Source: CAYLNK01 sp964384675
Lineage (GTDB): Bacteria > Acidobacteriota > Thermoanaerobaculia > UBA5066
Direction of reading: 5' to 3'
DNA length: 22,151 nucleotides
Assembly: GCA_964384675.1 (NCBI GenBank)
Contig: CAYLNK010000076.1
Coordinates: 1-22,151, forward strand
The notes beneath the pieces were generated by a model, which did not search any database, was not told where the DNA came from, and saw only the letters and a program-made list of their open reading frames with translations. Below, piece by piece: positions 1 through 7,261 of this stretch (its first letter is position 1; every line of letters starts with the position of its first letter). A program made the translations under genes and the position numbers.

Positions 1-1
1 G

Positions 2-334
2 CGCGCCCGCGAGGCGCTCGGCTGGGAGCCGAGGCGGTCTCTCGAGGCGACCCTGCCGAAGATGGCGGCGGCGCTGAAGAAGGACCCCGAGCGCTTCTAC
101 GCCGAGAACAAGCTGGACGGAAAGAGGCACGCCGACGCGCAGGCGACGTCGAAACAGCCGACCATGGCGATGCACGAAAGCGCGCACGCGGGGATGACGC
201 TCTGGACGCACTTCGCGGTCTCGGCCCTCGGGCTCTGGGAGGCGCTCGGCGCGGCGACGTTCCCCGCCCCCGCCGGCGAGCGCTGGGGCTCGCTCCTCTG
301 CGGGGCGCTCCTCTTCGCCTTCGGCCTGCTCTAG
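2..334 (+). pseudogene. 3' part of epimerase/SPW segment of a VKOR fusion gene, ended by in-frame TAG
   Basis: The reading frame is open from the left edge, so the gene starts outside the window. The first residues (ALGWEPRRSLEATLPKM) resemble the C-terminal end of extended short-chain dehydrogenase/NAD-dependent epimerases. The HESAHAGMTLW stretch then opens a hydrophobic SPW-repeat-like membrane segment. A TAG at 332-334 stops translation inside that segment. The same frame continues without further interruption to 1531 and encodes the rest of the membrane protein, so this is most likely one gene broken by a point nonsense change or a sequencing error. An internal start at 62 is possible but has no clear ribosome binding site, and upstream codons look coding. 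Assignment as a fusion protein rests on remembered family architecture. Confidence 0.6.
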
Positions 335-394
335 GCGCGCGGGCGCTCCTGGGCGCGCTGGGGCACCTGCGCGATCGGCCTCTGGCTCCTCTTC

Positions 395-1531
395 ATGCCG
401 CTCGTCTTCTGGGCGCCCGCCGCGGCATACACGAACGACACGCTGGTAGGCGCGCTCGCGATCGCATTCTCGGTCCTCGTTCCCGGCATGCCCGGCATGT
501 CGATGGGAAAGGGCCCGGACGTCCCGCCGGGATGGACGTACAACCCGTCCAGCTGGGCGCAGCGGGCGCCGTCGATCGCGCTCGCGTTCGTCGGCTTCTT
601 CATCGCGCGCTACCTCACGGCGTTCCAGCTCCACCACGTCGCATCCGTGTGGGACCCCGCCTTCGGCGACGGGACCTTCCGCGTCCTGACGTCGAGCGTC
701 TCGCGCGCCTGGCCGATCTCGGACGCCGGCCTCGGCGCGCTGTCGTACATGCTCGAGGCGCTGTCCGGCTTCATGGGCGGCAAGGACCGCTGGCGCACCA
801 TGCCGTGGATGGTCGCGATGTTCGGCTTCCTCGTCGTCCCGCTCGGCATCACGAGCATCGTCCTCGTCATCCTCCAGCCGGTCGCGGTCGGCGCCTGGTG
901 CTTCCTCTGCCTGGTGACGGCCGTCGTGATGCTCGCGATGGTGCCGCTCGCCGTGGACGAGGTGGTGGCGATGGGCCAGTTCCTCGCGGCGGAGGTGCGG
1001 CGCGGCCAGCCGTTCTGGCGGACGTTCTGGATGGGAGGGAGCGGCGAGAAGGGCGGTAGGGAGACCCGAGCGGCTTCTCTCTGGCACGCGATGACGCGTG
1101 GCGTCGGCATCCCGTGGGGCGTCACCGGGGCGGTCGCCGCCGGGCTCTTCGCGATGGCGTCGCCGTCTTTCACGCTCGCGACCTCGCGCGCGGCCGACAG
1201 CGACCACGTCACCGGCGCGCTCGCCGTCACGGTCGCGGCGATTGCGGCGGCCGAGGTGACGCGCGCGGCCCGCTTCCTCAACCTGCCGCTGGGGCTCTGG
1301 CTCGCTGTGGCGCCCTGGGTCCTGAGCGGCTCCACGGGTACATCGCGGTGGAGCGGGGCGATCTGCGGCGTGGCCCTCGTCGCCTGCTCCGTTCCGCTCG
1401 GTCGCGTACGGGAGCGCTACGGGGCCTGGGACCGCCTCGTCACGCTGGGTCCGGCGCGTCGCGCGATGCCGGCGCGAAACGCCCGTCCGCGCTCATCCCC
1501 GCTGCGGCGGGGATCGACGATAGGACGTTAG
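395..1531 (+). CDS. Vitamin K epoxide reductase (VKOR)-like membrane protein with flanking SPW-type segments (3' part of the interrupted gene)
   Basis: This is the continuation, in the same frame, of the interrupted upstream segment. It has multiple hydrophobic helices. Near residue 170 a WCFLC motif within a membrane segment matches the CxxC active site of VKOR-family thiol oxidoreductases, which recycle DsbA-like disulfide catalysts. Before and after this core lie SPW-like hydrophobic pairs (FMPLVFWAPAA near the start, LWLAVAPWVLSG near residue 300). The ATG at 395 is the first in frame after the TAG but has no convincing Shine-Dalgarno sequence, so this part may not be translated on its own. 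If the TAG is an error, the protein runs from beyond the left edge to 1531. The next gene is a thiol/metal operon, which fits a redox role. Confidence 0.6.
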   Translation: MPLVFWAPAAAYTNDTLVGALAIAFSVLVPGMPGMSMGKGPDVPPGWTYNPSSWAQRAPSIALAFVGFFIARYLTAFQLHHVASVWDPAFGDGTFRVLTSSVSRAWPISDAGLGALSYMLEALSGFMGGKDRWRTMPWMVAMFGFLVVPLGITSIVLVILQPVAVGAWCFLCLVTAVVMLAMVPLAVDEVVAMGQFLAAEVRRGQPFWRTFWMGGSGEKGGRETRAASLWHAMTRGVGIPWGVTGAVAAGLFAMASPSFTLATSRAADSDHVTGALAVTVAAIAAAEVTRAARFLNLPLGLWLAVAPWVLSGSTGTSRWSGAICGVALVACSVPLGRVRERYGAWDRLVTLGPARRAMPARNARPRSSPLRRGSTIGR

Positions 1532-1588
1532 CATCGCTCGCGCGTCGACACGCCAGCTACTACCCAGTCCGATATCGACTCGCCGCCC

Positions 1589-1620
1589 TTGACTCCGTAC
1601 CGTACTCCAGGGTCCATATT
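1589..1620 (+). promoter_or_regulatory. MerR-type promoter with overlong spacer
   Basis: TTGACT at 1589-1594 and CATATT at 1615-1620 are separated by 20 bp, longer than the usual 17 bp and typical of MerR-family-controlled promoters, where the activator untwists the spacer. The spacer holds an imperfect dyad (GACTC at the left, GGGTC at the right) and a GTACcGTAC core. The merR start codon lies about 20 bp downstream, so the regulator would control its own operon. Confidence 0.75.
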
Positions 1621-1640
1621 GCGTCTGGAGGTCGACGACG

Positions 1641-2063
1641 GTGGAGGCGATGACGATCGGGCAGGTGGCCAAGCGGGCCGGCGTGAACGTCGAGACGGTG
1701 CGTTTCTACGAGCGCGAAGGGCTCATCGGAGAGCCGCCGCGCCGCCCTTCCGGCTACCGTCAGTTCGGCCCCGACGTCGTCCGCAGGATCCGCTTCATCC
1801 AGCGCGCCAAGGAGCTCGGCTTCTCGCTACGAGAGATCGGGGAGCTCCTGGCGCTCCGCGTCTCGCGCGGCCAGACGTGCGCGGACGTGAAGGCGCGGGC
1901 CGTCGACAAGATCGCCGACATCGACGAGAAGCTCGCGGCCCTCGCCCGCATGCGCTCGGCGCTGGAGAAGCTGAGCGATTCGTGCGTGGGGCGAGGACCT
2001 GTGAGCGAGTGCCCGATCCTGGACGCCCTCGACGAGGAGGGACGCGACGATGCCGAGGGTTGA
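1641..2063 (+). CDS. merR: MerR-family metal-responsive transcriptional regulator, mercury-type
   Basis: The 140-residue protein begins with the winged-helix signature of the family (TIGQVAKRAGVNVETVRFYE) and continues into a long dimerisation helix. Cysteines at 80, 115 and 124 have the same 35- and 9-residue spacing as the three Hg(II)-binding cysteines of Tn501/Tn21 MerR (82, 117, 126), and the SECPIL context matches. It should therefore sense Hg(II) or a similar soft metal and activate the 20-bp-spacer promoter just upstream. The ATG at 1650 is an alternative start. The 3' end overlaps the next gene by 14 bp, indicating a tight operon. Family assignment is secure; the metal is inferred from the cysteine spacing. 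Confidence 0.88.
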   Translation: MEAMTIGQVAKRAGVNVETVRFYEREGLIGEPPRRPSGYRQFGPDVVRRIRFIQRAKELGFSLREIGELLALRVSRGQTCADVKARAVDKIADIDEKLAALARMRSALEKLSDSCVGRGPVSECPILDALDEEGRDDAEG

Positions 2064-2826
2064 GATCGTCTACCTCCCTTCCTGCCCGAACGTCGCCGAG
2101 GCCCGCGCGCGTTTGATGAGGGCCTTCGTCGCGGCCAAGCTCACGCCGAGCTGGAGCGAGCATCAGGCCGACGACCCCGACCTGCCCGGCTACGCGCGCG
2201 GCTTCGCCTCGCCGACGATCCTCGTCGACGGCCGCGACGTCGCGGGCGCGGAGCCTACCGGAGCGGGCGAGGCGTGCCGGCTCTACGCGGGTGAAGGAGG
2301 AGCGCGGGGCGCCCCGTCTCTCTCCAGCATCGTCGCGGCTCTCAGCGCCTCGTCGGCGACGCCCGCCGCGCCGAAACGCGGCCTGCGATGGCGCCTGAGC
2401 TTGGCGGCCCTACCCGGTCTCGCTTTCGCGCTCCTCCCCAAGCTCGCATGCCCGGCATGCTGGCCCGCGTACGCGGGGCTACTCGGGTCCCTCGGGCTCG
2501 GTTTCCTGATCGAGACGCGATGGCTCCTGCCGCTGACGGCGATCTTCCTCACTGCGGCGCTCGCCGCCCTGGCGTATCGGGCCAGGCGGCGCCACGGCCT
2601 TATGCCCTTCGGGCTCGGCATCGCCGCGACGGCCCTGGTCCTCGCCGGCAAGTTCTGGCTCGAGAGCAACCCGGCCACGTACGCGGGCGTGGCCCTCCTC
2701 GTGGCCGCCTCCCTCTGGAACACCTGGCCGAAACGTCAACCTGACATCGCCTCCTGCCCCGCGTGCGCGCCTGCGGGGCCGGGGGTGGATCTCTCCACAG
2801 GCGCGACCAAGGAGAACCCGACATGA
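2050..2826 (+). CDS. Thioredoxin-like / MerC-type membrane fusion protein
   Basis: The 258-residue product has two parts. Residues 1-80 look like a small thioredoxin-fold domain with a single N-terminal cysteine (VYLPSCPN, C12) and a SPTILVDGRDV strand, as in domains found with mercury-resistance proteins. Residues about 115-228 form a MerC-like four-helix membrane domain, with CPACWPAYAGLLGSLGLGFL placing a CxxC (C134, C137) at the first helix. A second CPAC (C236, C239) lies in the hydrophilic tail. MerC proteins carry Hg(II) across the inner membrane, so the thioredoxin-like domain may hand over the ion or reduce it. Overlaps with merR (14 bp) and with the next gene (ATGA) support co-translation. 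Function is inferred. Confidence 0.8.
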   Translation: MPRVEIVYLPSCPNVAEARARLMRAFVAAKLTPSWSEHQADDPDLPGYARGFASPTILVDGRDVAGAEPTGAGEACRLYAGEGGARGAPSLSSIVAALSASSATPAAPKRGLRWRLSLAALPGLAFALLPKLACPACWPAYAGLLGSLGLGFLIETRWLLPLTAIFLTAALAALAYRARRRHGLMPFGLGIAATALVLAGKFWLESNPATYAGVALLVAASLWNTWPKRQPDIASCPACAPAGPGVDLSTGATKENPT

Positions 2827-3095
2827 CCACCAGGAAGCGGAAGATCGAGATCTTCAGCGCAGGCTGCGGCGCCTGCGCCGACACCATCGAGCTCGTCAAC
2901 AGGATCGCCTGCCCCTCGTGCGAGGTGACGATCCTCGACATGAAGGACGGCGCGACGGCCGAGCGCGCGAGGCAGCTCGGAATCCGGTCCGTCCCGGCGG
3001 TCGTCATCGACGGCGAGCTCGCATCGTGCTGCGTCTCCCGCGGCGTGGACGAGGGAGCGCTTCGAGCGCAGGGGGTCGGCCAAGCGACGGCGTGA
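2823..3095 (+). CDS. Small thioredoxin/glutaredoxin-like protein
   Basis: The 90-residue protein starts at the ATG that overlaps the previous stop codon (ATGA), preceded by AAGGAG. IEIFSAGCGACAD carries a CxxC redox motif (C15, C18) at the end of the first beta strand, and RSVPAVVIDGE supplies the cis-proline strand of the thioredoxin fold. Two further cysteine pairs (C30/C33 and C69/C70) are unusual for the family and could bind metal or form relay disulfides. It has no signal peptide, so it should act in the cytoplasm, probably reducing or accepting soft metal from the MerC fusion protein. The partner assignment is inference from the operon. Confidence 0.8.
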   Translation: MTTRKRKIEIFSAGCGACADTIELVNRIACPSCEVTILDMKDGATAERARQLGIRSVPAVVIDGELASCCVSRGVDEGALRAQGVGQATA

Positions 3096-3144
3096 CGCCT
3101 CGGTGGGAGGCCCGCGGGCTCGACCCCCACGCCGCGTACGCGCG

Positions 3145-3158
3145 TGCGGTCGACCGCA
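3145..3158. repeat. 14-bp perfect palindrome between convergent genes
   Basis: TGCGGTCGACCGCA is a perfect palindrome in the 65-bp gap between two convergent stop codons (3095 and 3161). It could help end transcription from both sides, but it has no loop and no T tract, so it is a weak terminator candidate. Confidence 0.35.
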
Positions 3159-3160
3159 GT

Positions 3161-3547
3161 TCAATCCCGCCGCCCCTCCTCGAGCCGGCGTTCCAGCGCG
3201 CGGTTGGCGAAATAGGTCGCCGTGGCGCCGGCCTCGTCGGCCTGCCGTTCCGCCTCCCTGATGAGCGCGGCATAGCGCTCGCGGATTCCCCTGAGCCACG
3301 GGTGGTACGGGGCCTTCGAGAGCAACGGCGTCTGACCGATCTCGCGCGCTTCCGCCTTGCGCAGGTCCGCCGCCTTCCGGCGGGACTCCTCGGCGCGCTG
3401 GCGGTAGTCGGCGGCGAGACAGTCGAGCTCCTCCGCGGTGAAGGGCTGTGCGGCCGTGCTGCGCGGTGGCCACGGCACCTCGGCCAGCATGGTCACAGGG
3501 CCGGACAACGTTGCGAGGATCAGGAGCATAGGAGTGGTGGGGTGCAT
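3161..3547 (-). CDS. Small exported alpha-helical protein of unknown function
   Basis: I do not recognise this 128-residue protein. The start at 3547 is fixed by a strong AGGAGG that overlaps the stop codon of the upstream hydrolase gene. The first 22 residues (MHPTTPMLLILATLSGPVTM) resemble a signal peptide. The remainder is charged and helical, with YRQRAEESRRKAADLRKAEA and ALIREAERQADEAG heptad-like runs that could form a coiled coil. It ends in a Glu/Arg-rich tail. The 10-bp gap to the hydrolase suggests translational coupling, and both would be transcribed from the CTAA-repeat promoter at 4637-4668. A periplasmic accessory or stress role is only a guess. Confidence 0.7.
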   Translation of the reverse strand: MHPTTPMLLILATLSGPVTMLAEVPWPPRSTAAQPFTAEELDCLAADYRQRAEESRRKAADLRKAEAREIGQTPLLSKAPYHPWLRGIRERYAALIREAERQADEAGATATYFANRALERRLEEGRRD

Positions 3548-3557
3548 CGGAAGCCTC

Positions 3558-4625
3558 CTATTGTCCGGTCCGCCTCGACGGCCTCCAAGGTGGCGTCGTC
3601 GCCGACGGGTTGTCGCTGGAGAGTGAAGAGGGGCCGAGCGGCCTGACCGCCATCGTCCTCGCCAGGAAGGACTCGATGGCCTCCGCGACACCCTCAGGAG
3701 CCGCGAGCGGCAGGTGGTGGTCGCCGGAGAGGCATAGGATCTCGGCGCCCGTCGTCGAGGCGAGCCGGCAGAGCTCGTCGCCGTCGGCCATGCCGTCCTC
3801 GCTGCCGTGGATGATCAGCACCGGAACGCCGCTCAACCGTGGGAGCGAGTCCGCCAGCGACGTCTCGAAGACCACATGGCGGAGGGAGCCGCTCATGCTC
3901 TCCCAGATGTGCTCGGAGGCGTCGCTCGCGACGTGGCCCGGACGGCCCGGGTTGAGCCAGCGGGCCATCTTCCCGCCGAACGACCCGAGCGCCTCGTGGA
4001 GCGTGCAGGCGAGGAACGCCAGCGCGGGTGACCGAGCGAAGGCGCGGGTGAGCGGGGACAGCCCCCGGATGCGGCGGCGGAAGTCCGCCTCCGAAAGGAA
4101 GAGCGGCGGAGAGACCAGGACGAGCGCAAGGACGGCGCCGGGGCGGGTGCGCGCGTACTCGACCGCGAGGACGGCGCCCATCGAGTGCCCCACGAGAACG
4201 ACGGGCTCGGCCGTGACCGCCTCCACCGTCGCGGTCAATCCATCGAGGTGCGCCCCCACGGTGTAGGCCGTTTCGGGCCACGGGGACCGGCCGAAGCCGA
4301 GGAGGTCGGGCACGATGACCCAGTGAGCGCCTTCGAGCAGCGGAGACACGTCGTTCCAGTAGCGCCCCGAGCCGAGGAGGCCGTGCACGAGGACGACGGG
4401 CACGCCGCCTCCCCCGCGCACCTCCACGTAGAGCGGGGTCGGGAGGGCTTTGGTCTTCGCCGCGTGGTGCGCCCGCTTCAGGGAGCTCGCGCCGAAGACG
4501 AGCGCGCCCACGGCGACCAGCGCCAAGAGGACCCCGAGCAGGGCGAACCCATCATGGCGGCGGCGCTTTCTCGGCGCACGAGCGGCCGGGGCGGCGGGGA
4601 TCCCCACGCGTTCGAGTCTCTTCAT
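3558..4625 (-). CDS. Membrane-anchored alpha/beta-fold hydrolase
   Basis: The 355-residue protein has a basic N-terminus followed by one hydrophobic helix (about 27-46), which acts as an anchor or uncleaved signal. The rest has alpha/beta-hydrolase landmarks: LVHGLLGSGRYW (oxyanion HG at 81-82), PDLLGFGRS, the nucleophile elbow GHSMG (Ser148), the acid in IHGSEDG (Asp277) and the histidine in SGDHHLPL (His303 or 304). The catalytic triad is complete, so it should be an active esterase, lipase or similar enzyme; the substrate cannot be read from the sequence. The start ATG lies only 11 bp after a -10-like element, implying an almost leaderless transcript. An exported helical protein gene follows directly. 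Confidence 0.85.
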   Translation of the reverse strand: MKRLERVGIPAAPAARAPRKRRRHDGFALLGVLLALVAVGALVFGASSLKRAHHAAKTKALPTPLYVEVRGGGGVPVVLVHGLLGSGRYWNDVSPLLEGAHWVIVPDLLGFGRSPWPETAYTVGAHLDGLTATVEAVTAEPVVLVGHSMGAVLAVEYARTRPGAVLALVLVSPPLFLSEADFRRRIRGLSPLTRAFARSPALAFLACTLHEALGSFGGKMARWLNPGRPGHVASDASEHIWESMSGSLRHVVFETSLADSLPRLSGVPVLIIHGSEDGMADGDELCRLASTTGAEILCLSGDHHLPLAAPEGVAEAIESFLARTMAVRPLGPSSLSSDNPSATTPPWRPSRRTGQ

Positions 4626-4636
4626 GCTCGCTGAAG

Positions 4637-4668
4637 AACTTGGGGTGAGGACATTAGAGGCGCCTTAG
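4637..4668 (-). promoter_or_regulatory. CTAA-N7-CTAA promoter, hydrolase operon
   Basis: Read on the minus strand, CTAA repeats occupy 4668-4665 and 4657-4654 (11-bp period), and a -10-like CAAGTT lies at 4642-4637. The expected transcription start (about 4630) is 5 bp from the ATG at 4625. The element shares sequence and geometry with four other promoters in the window. No recognisable -35 hexamer is present, so the direct repeats probably bind an activator. Confidence 0.6.
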
Positions 4669-4730
4669 GACCGCATGGTTCACCTGCACTACACCAAGAG
4701 CAGATGGGAACGGGCCAGGGACGCGGGGCT

Positions 4731-4762
4731 CTAACGTGGTTCTAATTTTGCCGCCCTATGTT
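4731..4762 (+). promoter_or_regulatory. CTAA-N7-CTAA promoter, BamE-like lipoprotein gene
   Basis: CTAA repeats at 4731-4734 and 4742-4745 (11-bp period) are followed by TATGTT at 4757-4762, the same geometry as the divergent copy at 4637-4668. The predicted start point (about 4769) is 4 bp before the ATG at 4773, so the message would be nearly leaderless. The two copies lie back to back between divergent genes. Confidence 0.62.
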
Positions 4763-4772
4763 CTTCGGTGTC

Positions 4773-5114
4773 ATGCGCAATGGCGCTGTCTCGTTGGCGG
4801 TGATGAGCGTCCTCGGCGGCGGCTGCGCGCTCTCGTCCTCCGGCGTCGGCCCCTACATTCAGGCGCATTCGGAGCTCGACCGCGAGACGATCGAGGCTAT
4901 GGAGCACGGGCACGTCCTCGTCGGGATGACGACCGAGCAGGTCCAGGCGATGCTGGGCCGGCCCCCTCAGCGGAGCACGTTCCCGGAGCGGCGAAGTGAG
5001 ATCTGGATCTTCCCCGCCGGGCGCCTCAACCAGCGCGACGCGCGCTTCCACGGGGCGTCCCTCTGCCGCATCGCCTTCGTGGACGGGCGGGTGGCCGCCG
5101 TCGATCCGATCTGA
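4773..5114 (+). CDS. SmpA/OmlA (BamE)-like outer-membrane lipoprotein
   Basis: The start is placed at 4773 because the earlier in-frame ATG (4758) lies inside the -10 element, and because 4773 gives a clean lipoprotein signal: MRNGAVSLAVMSVLGGGC with the lipobox cysteine at 18. The 113-residue protein then has the BamE/SmpA signature (LVGMTTEQVQAMLGRPPQR), an aromatic strand (EIWIF) and a final CRIAFVDGRVAAVDP strand. BamE-type proteins stabilise the outer-membrane barrel assembly machine. The next gene, 48 bp downstream, encodes an outer-membrane barrel, which fits. It differs from housekeeping BamE in being preceded by the CTAA promoter, so it may be a conditional paralogue. The family call is good; the role is inferred. 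Confidence 0.8.
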   Translation: MRNGAVSLAVMSVLGGGCALSSSGVGPYIQAHSELDRETIEAMEHGHVLVGMTTEQVQAMLGRPPQRSTFPERRSEIWIFPAGRLNQRDARFHGASLCRIAFVDGRVAAVDPI

Positions 5115-5162
5115 CCGATCAGCTCCTGGGTCGGTCGCACGAGCGATCGCTGGAGGTGGACC

Positions 5163-6389
5163 ATGAGGAAGCTCATCTGCCTGTCGCTCCTGCTCGCCGC
5201 CGCGCCACTGCTCGCGGACGACCCGCCACCCGGCGACCTGCTCCGAAGGCTCTCGGCGCTCGAGCAGCGCGTCCGTGACCTGGAATCCGAGCTCGCCCGG
5301 CTGAACGGGGTCCCCGCCGCCACAGTTCCGGAACCGGCGCTCGAGGCCTCGCCGGCGCCGACGCCTTCCCCAACGCCGGCTCCTCCGTCTGGCGCGAAGG
5401 TGTTCAACCCGGACATCGGCATCATCGGGAACCTCCTCGGCGCCACCGGGAACCCCGGGCCGGGTAGCGACGCCATCGCACCGATGAAGAGCCTCTCGCT
5501 CCAGGAGAGCGAGGCGAGCTTCCAGGCGGTCGTGGACCCGTACGCCCGCGCCGACTTCTTCCTGGCCTTCGGTGAGGAGGGGGTCGAGGTCGAGGAGGGG
5601 TACGTCACCTTCACGTCGCTGCCGGCGAGCCTCCTCGTCAAGGCGGGGAAGATGCGGGCGTCGTTCGGCCGCCTCAACCTCTTCCACAACCACACGCTCC
5701 CCTGGGTCGACCGGCCGCTCGTCATGTACAACCTCCTCGGGGGCAGCACGGAGGACGCCGACACGGGCATCAAGGACTCCGGAGTATCGGTGAGCCGGCT
5801 GCTGCCGATCGGGAGCGTCTACCTCGAGGCGGTCGGCGAGGTCTTCCGCGGCGACTCTGGCGCGCTCTTCCAGGCGAGCCGGCGCAGCGACGTGAGCGTC
5901 ATCGGCCACCTGAAGTCCTACGCGGACCTCTCCGACGACGCCAACCTCGAGGTCGGCCTCTCGTACGCGCGGGGCCACAACAACCAAGGCAGCGCCTTCC
6001 TCACGCAGCTCTACGGCGTCGACGCGACGTACCGCTGGAAGCCTCTCCGGCGCGCGCTCTACCGGTCGCTCGTGGCCAGGACCGAGCTCGTGTGGAGCCG
6101 TCGGGAGGAGCCGGGCACCACGCGCAGCGCCTTCGGCTTCTTCGCGTCCGCCGACTACCAGCTCGCGCGGCGCTGGTTCGCCGGGCTCCGGTACGACTGG
6201 TCCGAGCGGGCGCGCGATCCGGACGTGCGCGACCGCGGCGCCTCCGCCGTGCTCACGTTCTGGCCGAGCGAGTTCACTCAGCTCCGCGGGCAGTACCGGC
6301 GGACGACTTACGGCAGCGGCGCGGCCGCGAACGAGCTCCTCTTGCAGGTCCTCTTCACGATCGGCGCGCACGGGGCGCACCCCTTCTGA
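5163..6389 (+). CDS. Outer-membrane beta-barrel (porin-like) protein with N-terminal coiled coil
   Basis: The start at 5163 follows GGAGGTGGACC. A signal peptide (MRKLICLSLLLAAAPLLA) is followed by a short coiled coil (LLRRLSALEQRVRDLESELARL, about 26-47), a Pro/Ala/Thr-rich linker (about 50-80) and a barrel of alternating strands from about 100 to the end. FNPDIGIIGN, VDPYARADFFLAFGEEGVEVEEGY, KMRASFGRLN and the C-terminal half resemble a family often annotated as porin or zinc-regulated outer-membrane protein. The sequence ends in Phe, as expected for a BAM-assembled barrel. The coiled coil before a barrel recalls peptidoglycan- or trimer-contacting porins. The transported substrate is unknown. 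It may be co-transcribed with the BamE-like lipoprotein gene. Confidence 0.82.
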   Translation: MRKLICLSLLLAAAPLLADDPPPGDLLRRLSALEQRVRDLESELARLNGVPAATVPEPALEASPAPTPSPTPAPPSGAKVFNPDIGIIGNLLGATGNPGPGSDAIAPMKSLSLQESEASFQAVVDPYARADFFLAFGEEGVEVEEGYVTFTSLPASLLVKAGKMRASFGRLNLFHNHTLPWVDRPLVMYNLLGGSTEDADTGIKDSGVSVSRLLPIGSVYLEAVGEVFRGDSGALFQASRRSDVSVIGHLKSYADLSDDANLEVGLSYARGHNNQGSAFLTQLYGVDATYRWKPLRRALYRSLVARTELVWSRREEPGTTRSAFGFFASADYQLARRWFAGLRYDWSERARDPDVRDRGASAVLTFWPSEFTQLRGQYRRTTYGSGAAANELLLQVLFTIGAHGAHPF

Positions 6390-6453
6390 GGTCCCAAGCC
6401 TGGCCCGCGCCGGTCATGCACGAGGGCGCAGGTGAATCCCCGACAATGGAACC

Positions 6454-7152
6454 ATGTCGTGCCCCTGGGACTCGTTCACGCGCGCCCCTGCCGAGTTCTG
6501 CGAAGCCTCGCTGTGCGCCTGGGTACGGCAGCCCTCGAACACCTGGTCCAACATCGGCTTCCTTATTGCGGGAGCCGTGATCCTCTGGCGGACCCACCAT
6601 GACGACACGCGGCACCTGCGTGGGCTGGCGTACATCGCCCTCGCCACCGGCACCGGTTCGGCGTTCTTCCACGCGTCCGAGTCGCTGTTCGGGCGCTTCC
6701 TCGACTGGGCGGGCATGTACCTCGGGGCGTCGTACATGCTCTCGGTGAACCTTCGGAGATGGCGCCTGTGGCCCAGGCGGAGGATCCGATTCGCCTTCTG
6801 GGGGAGCTTCCTCCTCGCCATGGCCTTGATGGTGCCGTCGATCCACCGCCATCCCAGCGTCTACTACGTCCTGGAGACGAGCTTCTGCTGCGTCGTGCTC
6901 GAGGCGGTCCTCTTCGTCAAGCAGCGGAAGACGACGACCTACCACTGGCTCGTCGGGTACTGGCTCGCGTTCCTGGCGGCCTACGCGCTCTGGCAGCTCG
7001 ACGTGCGCCGGATCCTCTGCGACCCCGACAACCACTGGTTCTCGGGCCACGCGGCATGGCACCTCCTGGATGCCCTCGCGCTGTCCTTCCTGTACCGGTT
7101 CTACCGGCAGTTCCGCGTGCTCCGGTACGAAGATGGGCCGCGGGCGCCCTGA
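6454..7152 (+). CDS. Ceramidase-like integral membrane hydrolase (CREST superfamily)
   Basis: The 232-residue protein has about seven hydrophobic helices. The sequence shows the residues of alkaline ceramidases and related CREST metal hydrolases: FCEASLCAWVRQPSNTWSN at the N-terminus, TGTGSAFFHASESLFGRFLDWAGM (Ser69, His73, Asp84) and a C-terminal HxxxH (SGHAAWHLLD, His199 and His203). These residues bind the catalytic zinc in the family, so an active membrane amide or ester hydrolase acting on lipids is likely. The start at 6454 has little Shine-Dalgarno signal; GACAAT just upstream might be a -10 element. A methyltransferase gene follows after 109 bp with its own promoter. The actual substrate (ceramide or another lipid) is not shown by the sequence. 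Confidence 0.8.
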   Translation: MSCPWDSFTRAPAEFCEASLCAWVRQPSNTWSNIGFLIAGAVILWRTHHDDTRHLRGLAYIALATGTGSAFFHASESLFGRFLDWAGMYLGASYMLSVNLRRWRLWPRRRIRFAFWGSFLLAMALMVPSIHRHPSVYYVLETSFCCVVLEAVLFVKQRKTTTYHWLVGYWLAFLAAYALWQLDVRRILCDPDNHWFSGHAAWHLLDALALSFLYRFYRQFRVLRYEDGPRAP

Positions 7153-7220
7153 CGTCAGCGCGGAGTGTTGGTGCCCGGAGCGCCGCGGCTCGCGCCATTG
7201 GCATCAGGGCTCCCTGGGCT

Positions 7221-7252
7221 CTAAGGTGCCTCTAAGGTCCCATCCCTACACT
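7221..7252 (+). promoter_or_regulatory. CTAA-N7-CTAA promoter, methyltransferase gene
   Basis: CTAA repeats at 7221-7224 and 7232-7235 are followed by TACACT at 7247-7252. The predicted start (about 7259) is 3 bp before the ATG at 7262, so the transcript would be leaderless. Spacing is identical to the other four copies. A GCATCAG at 7201-7207 also occurs, reversed, upstream of the copies at 15287 and 17777. Confidence 0.62.
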
Positions 7253-7261
7253 TTCGACCCG

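Noticed and set aside
1530..1533. Single TTAG near the VKOR stop codon as another copy of the CTAA element
   Set aside because: There is no second repeat 11 bp away and no -10-like hexamer at the fixed distance.
4758..4772. Start of the lipoprotein gene at the ATG at 4758
   Set aside because: That codon lies within the -10-like hexamer, and the ATG at 4773 gives a proper lipoprotein signal peptide.
4731..6380. 549-codon open frame on the minus strand
   Set aside because: It is antisense to the BamE-like and beta-barrel genes and has a charged, low-complexity translation with no family signature.
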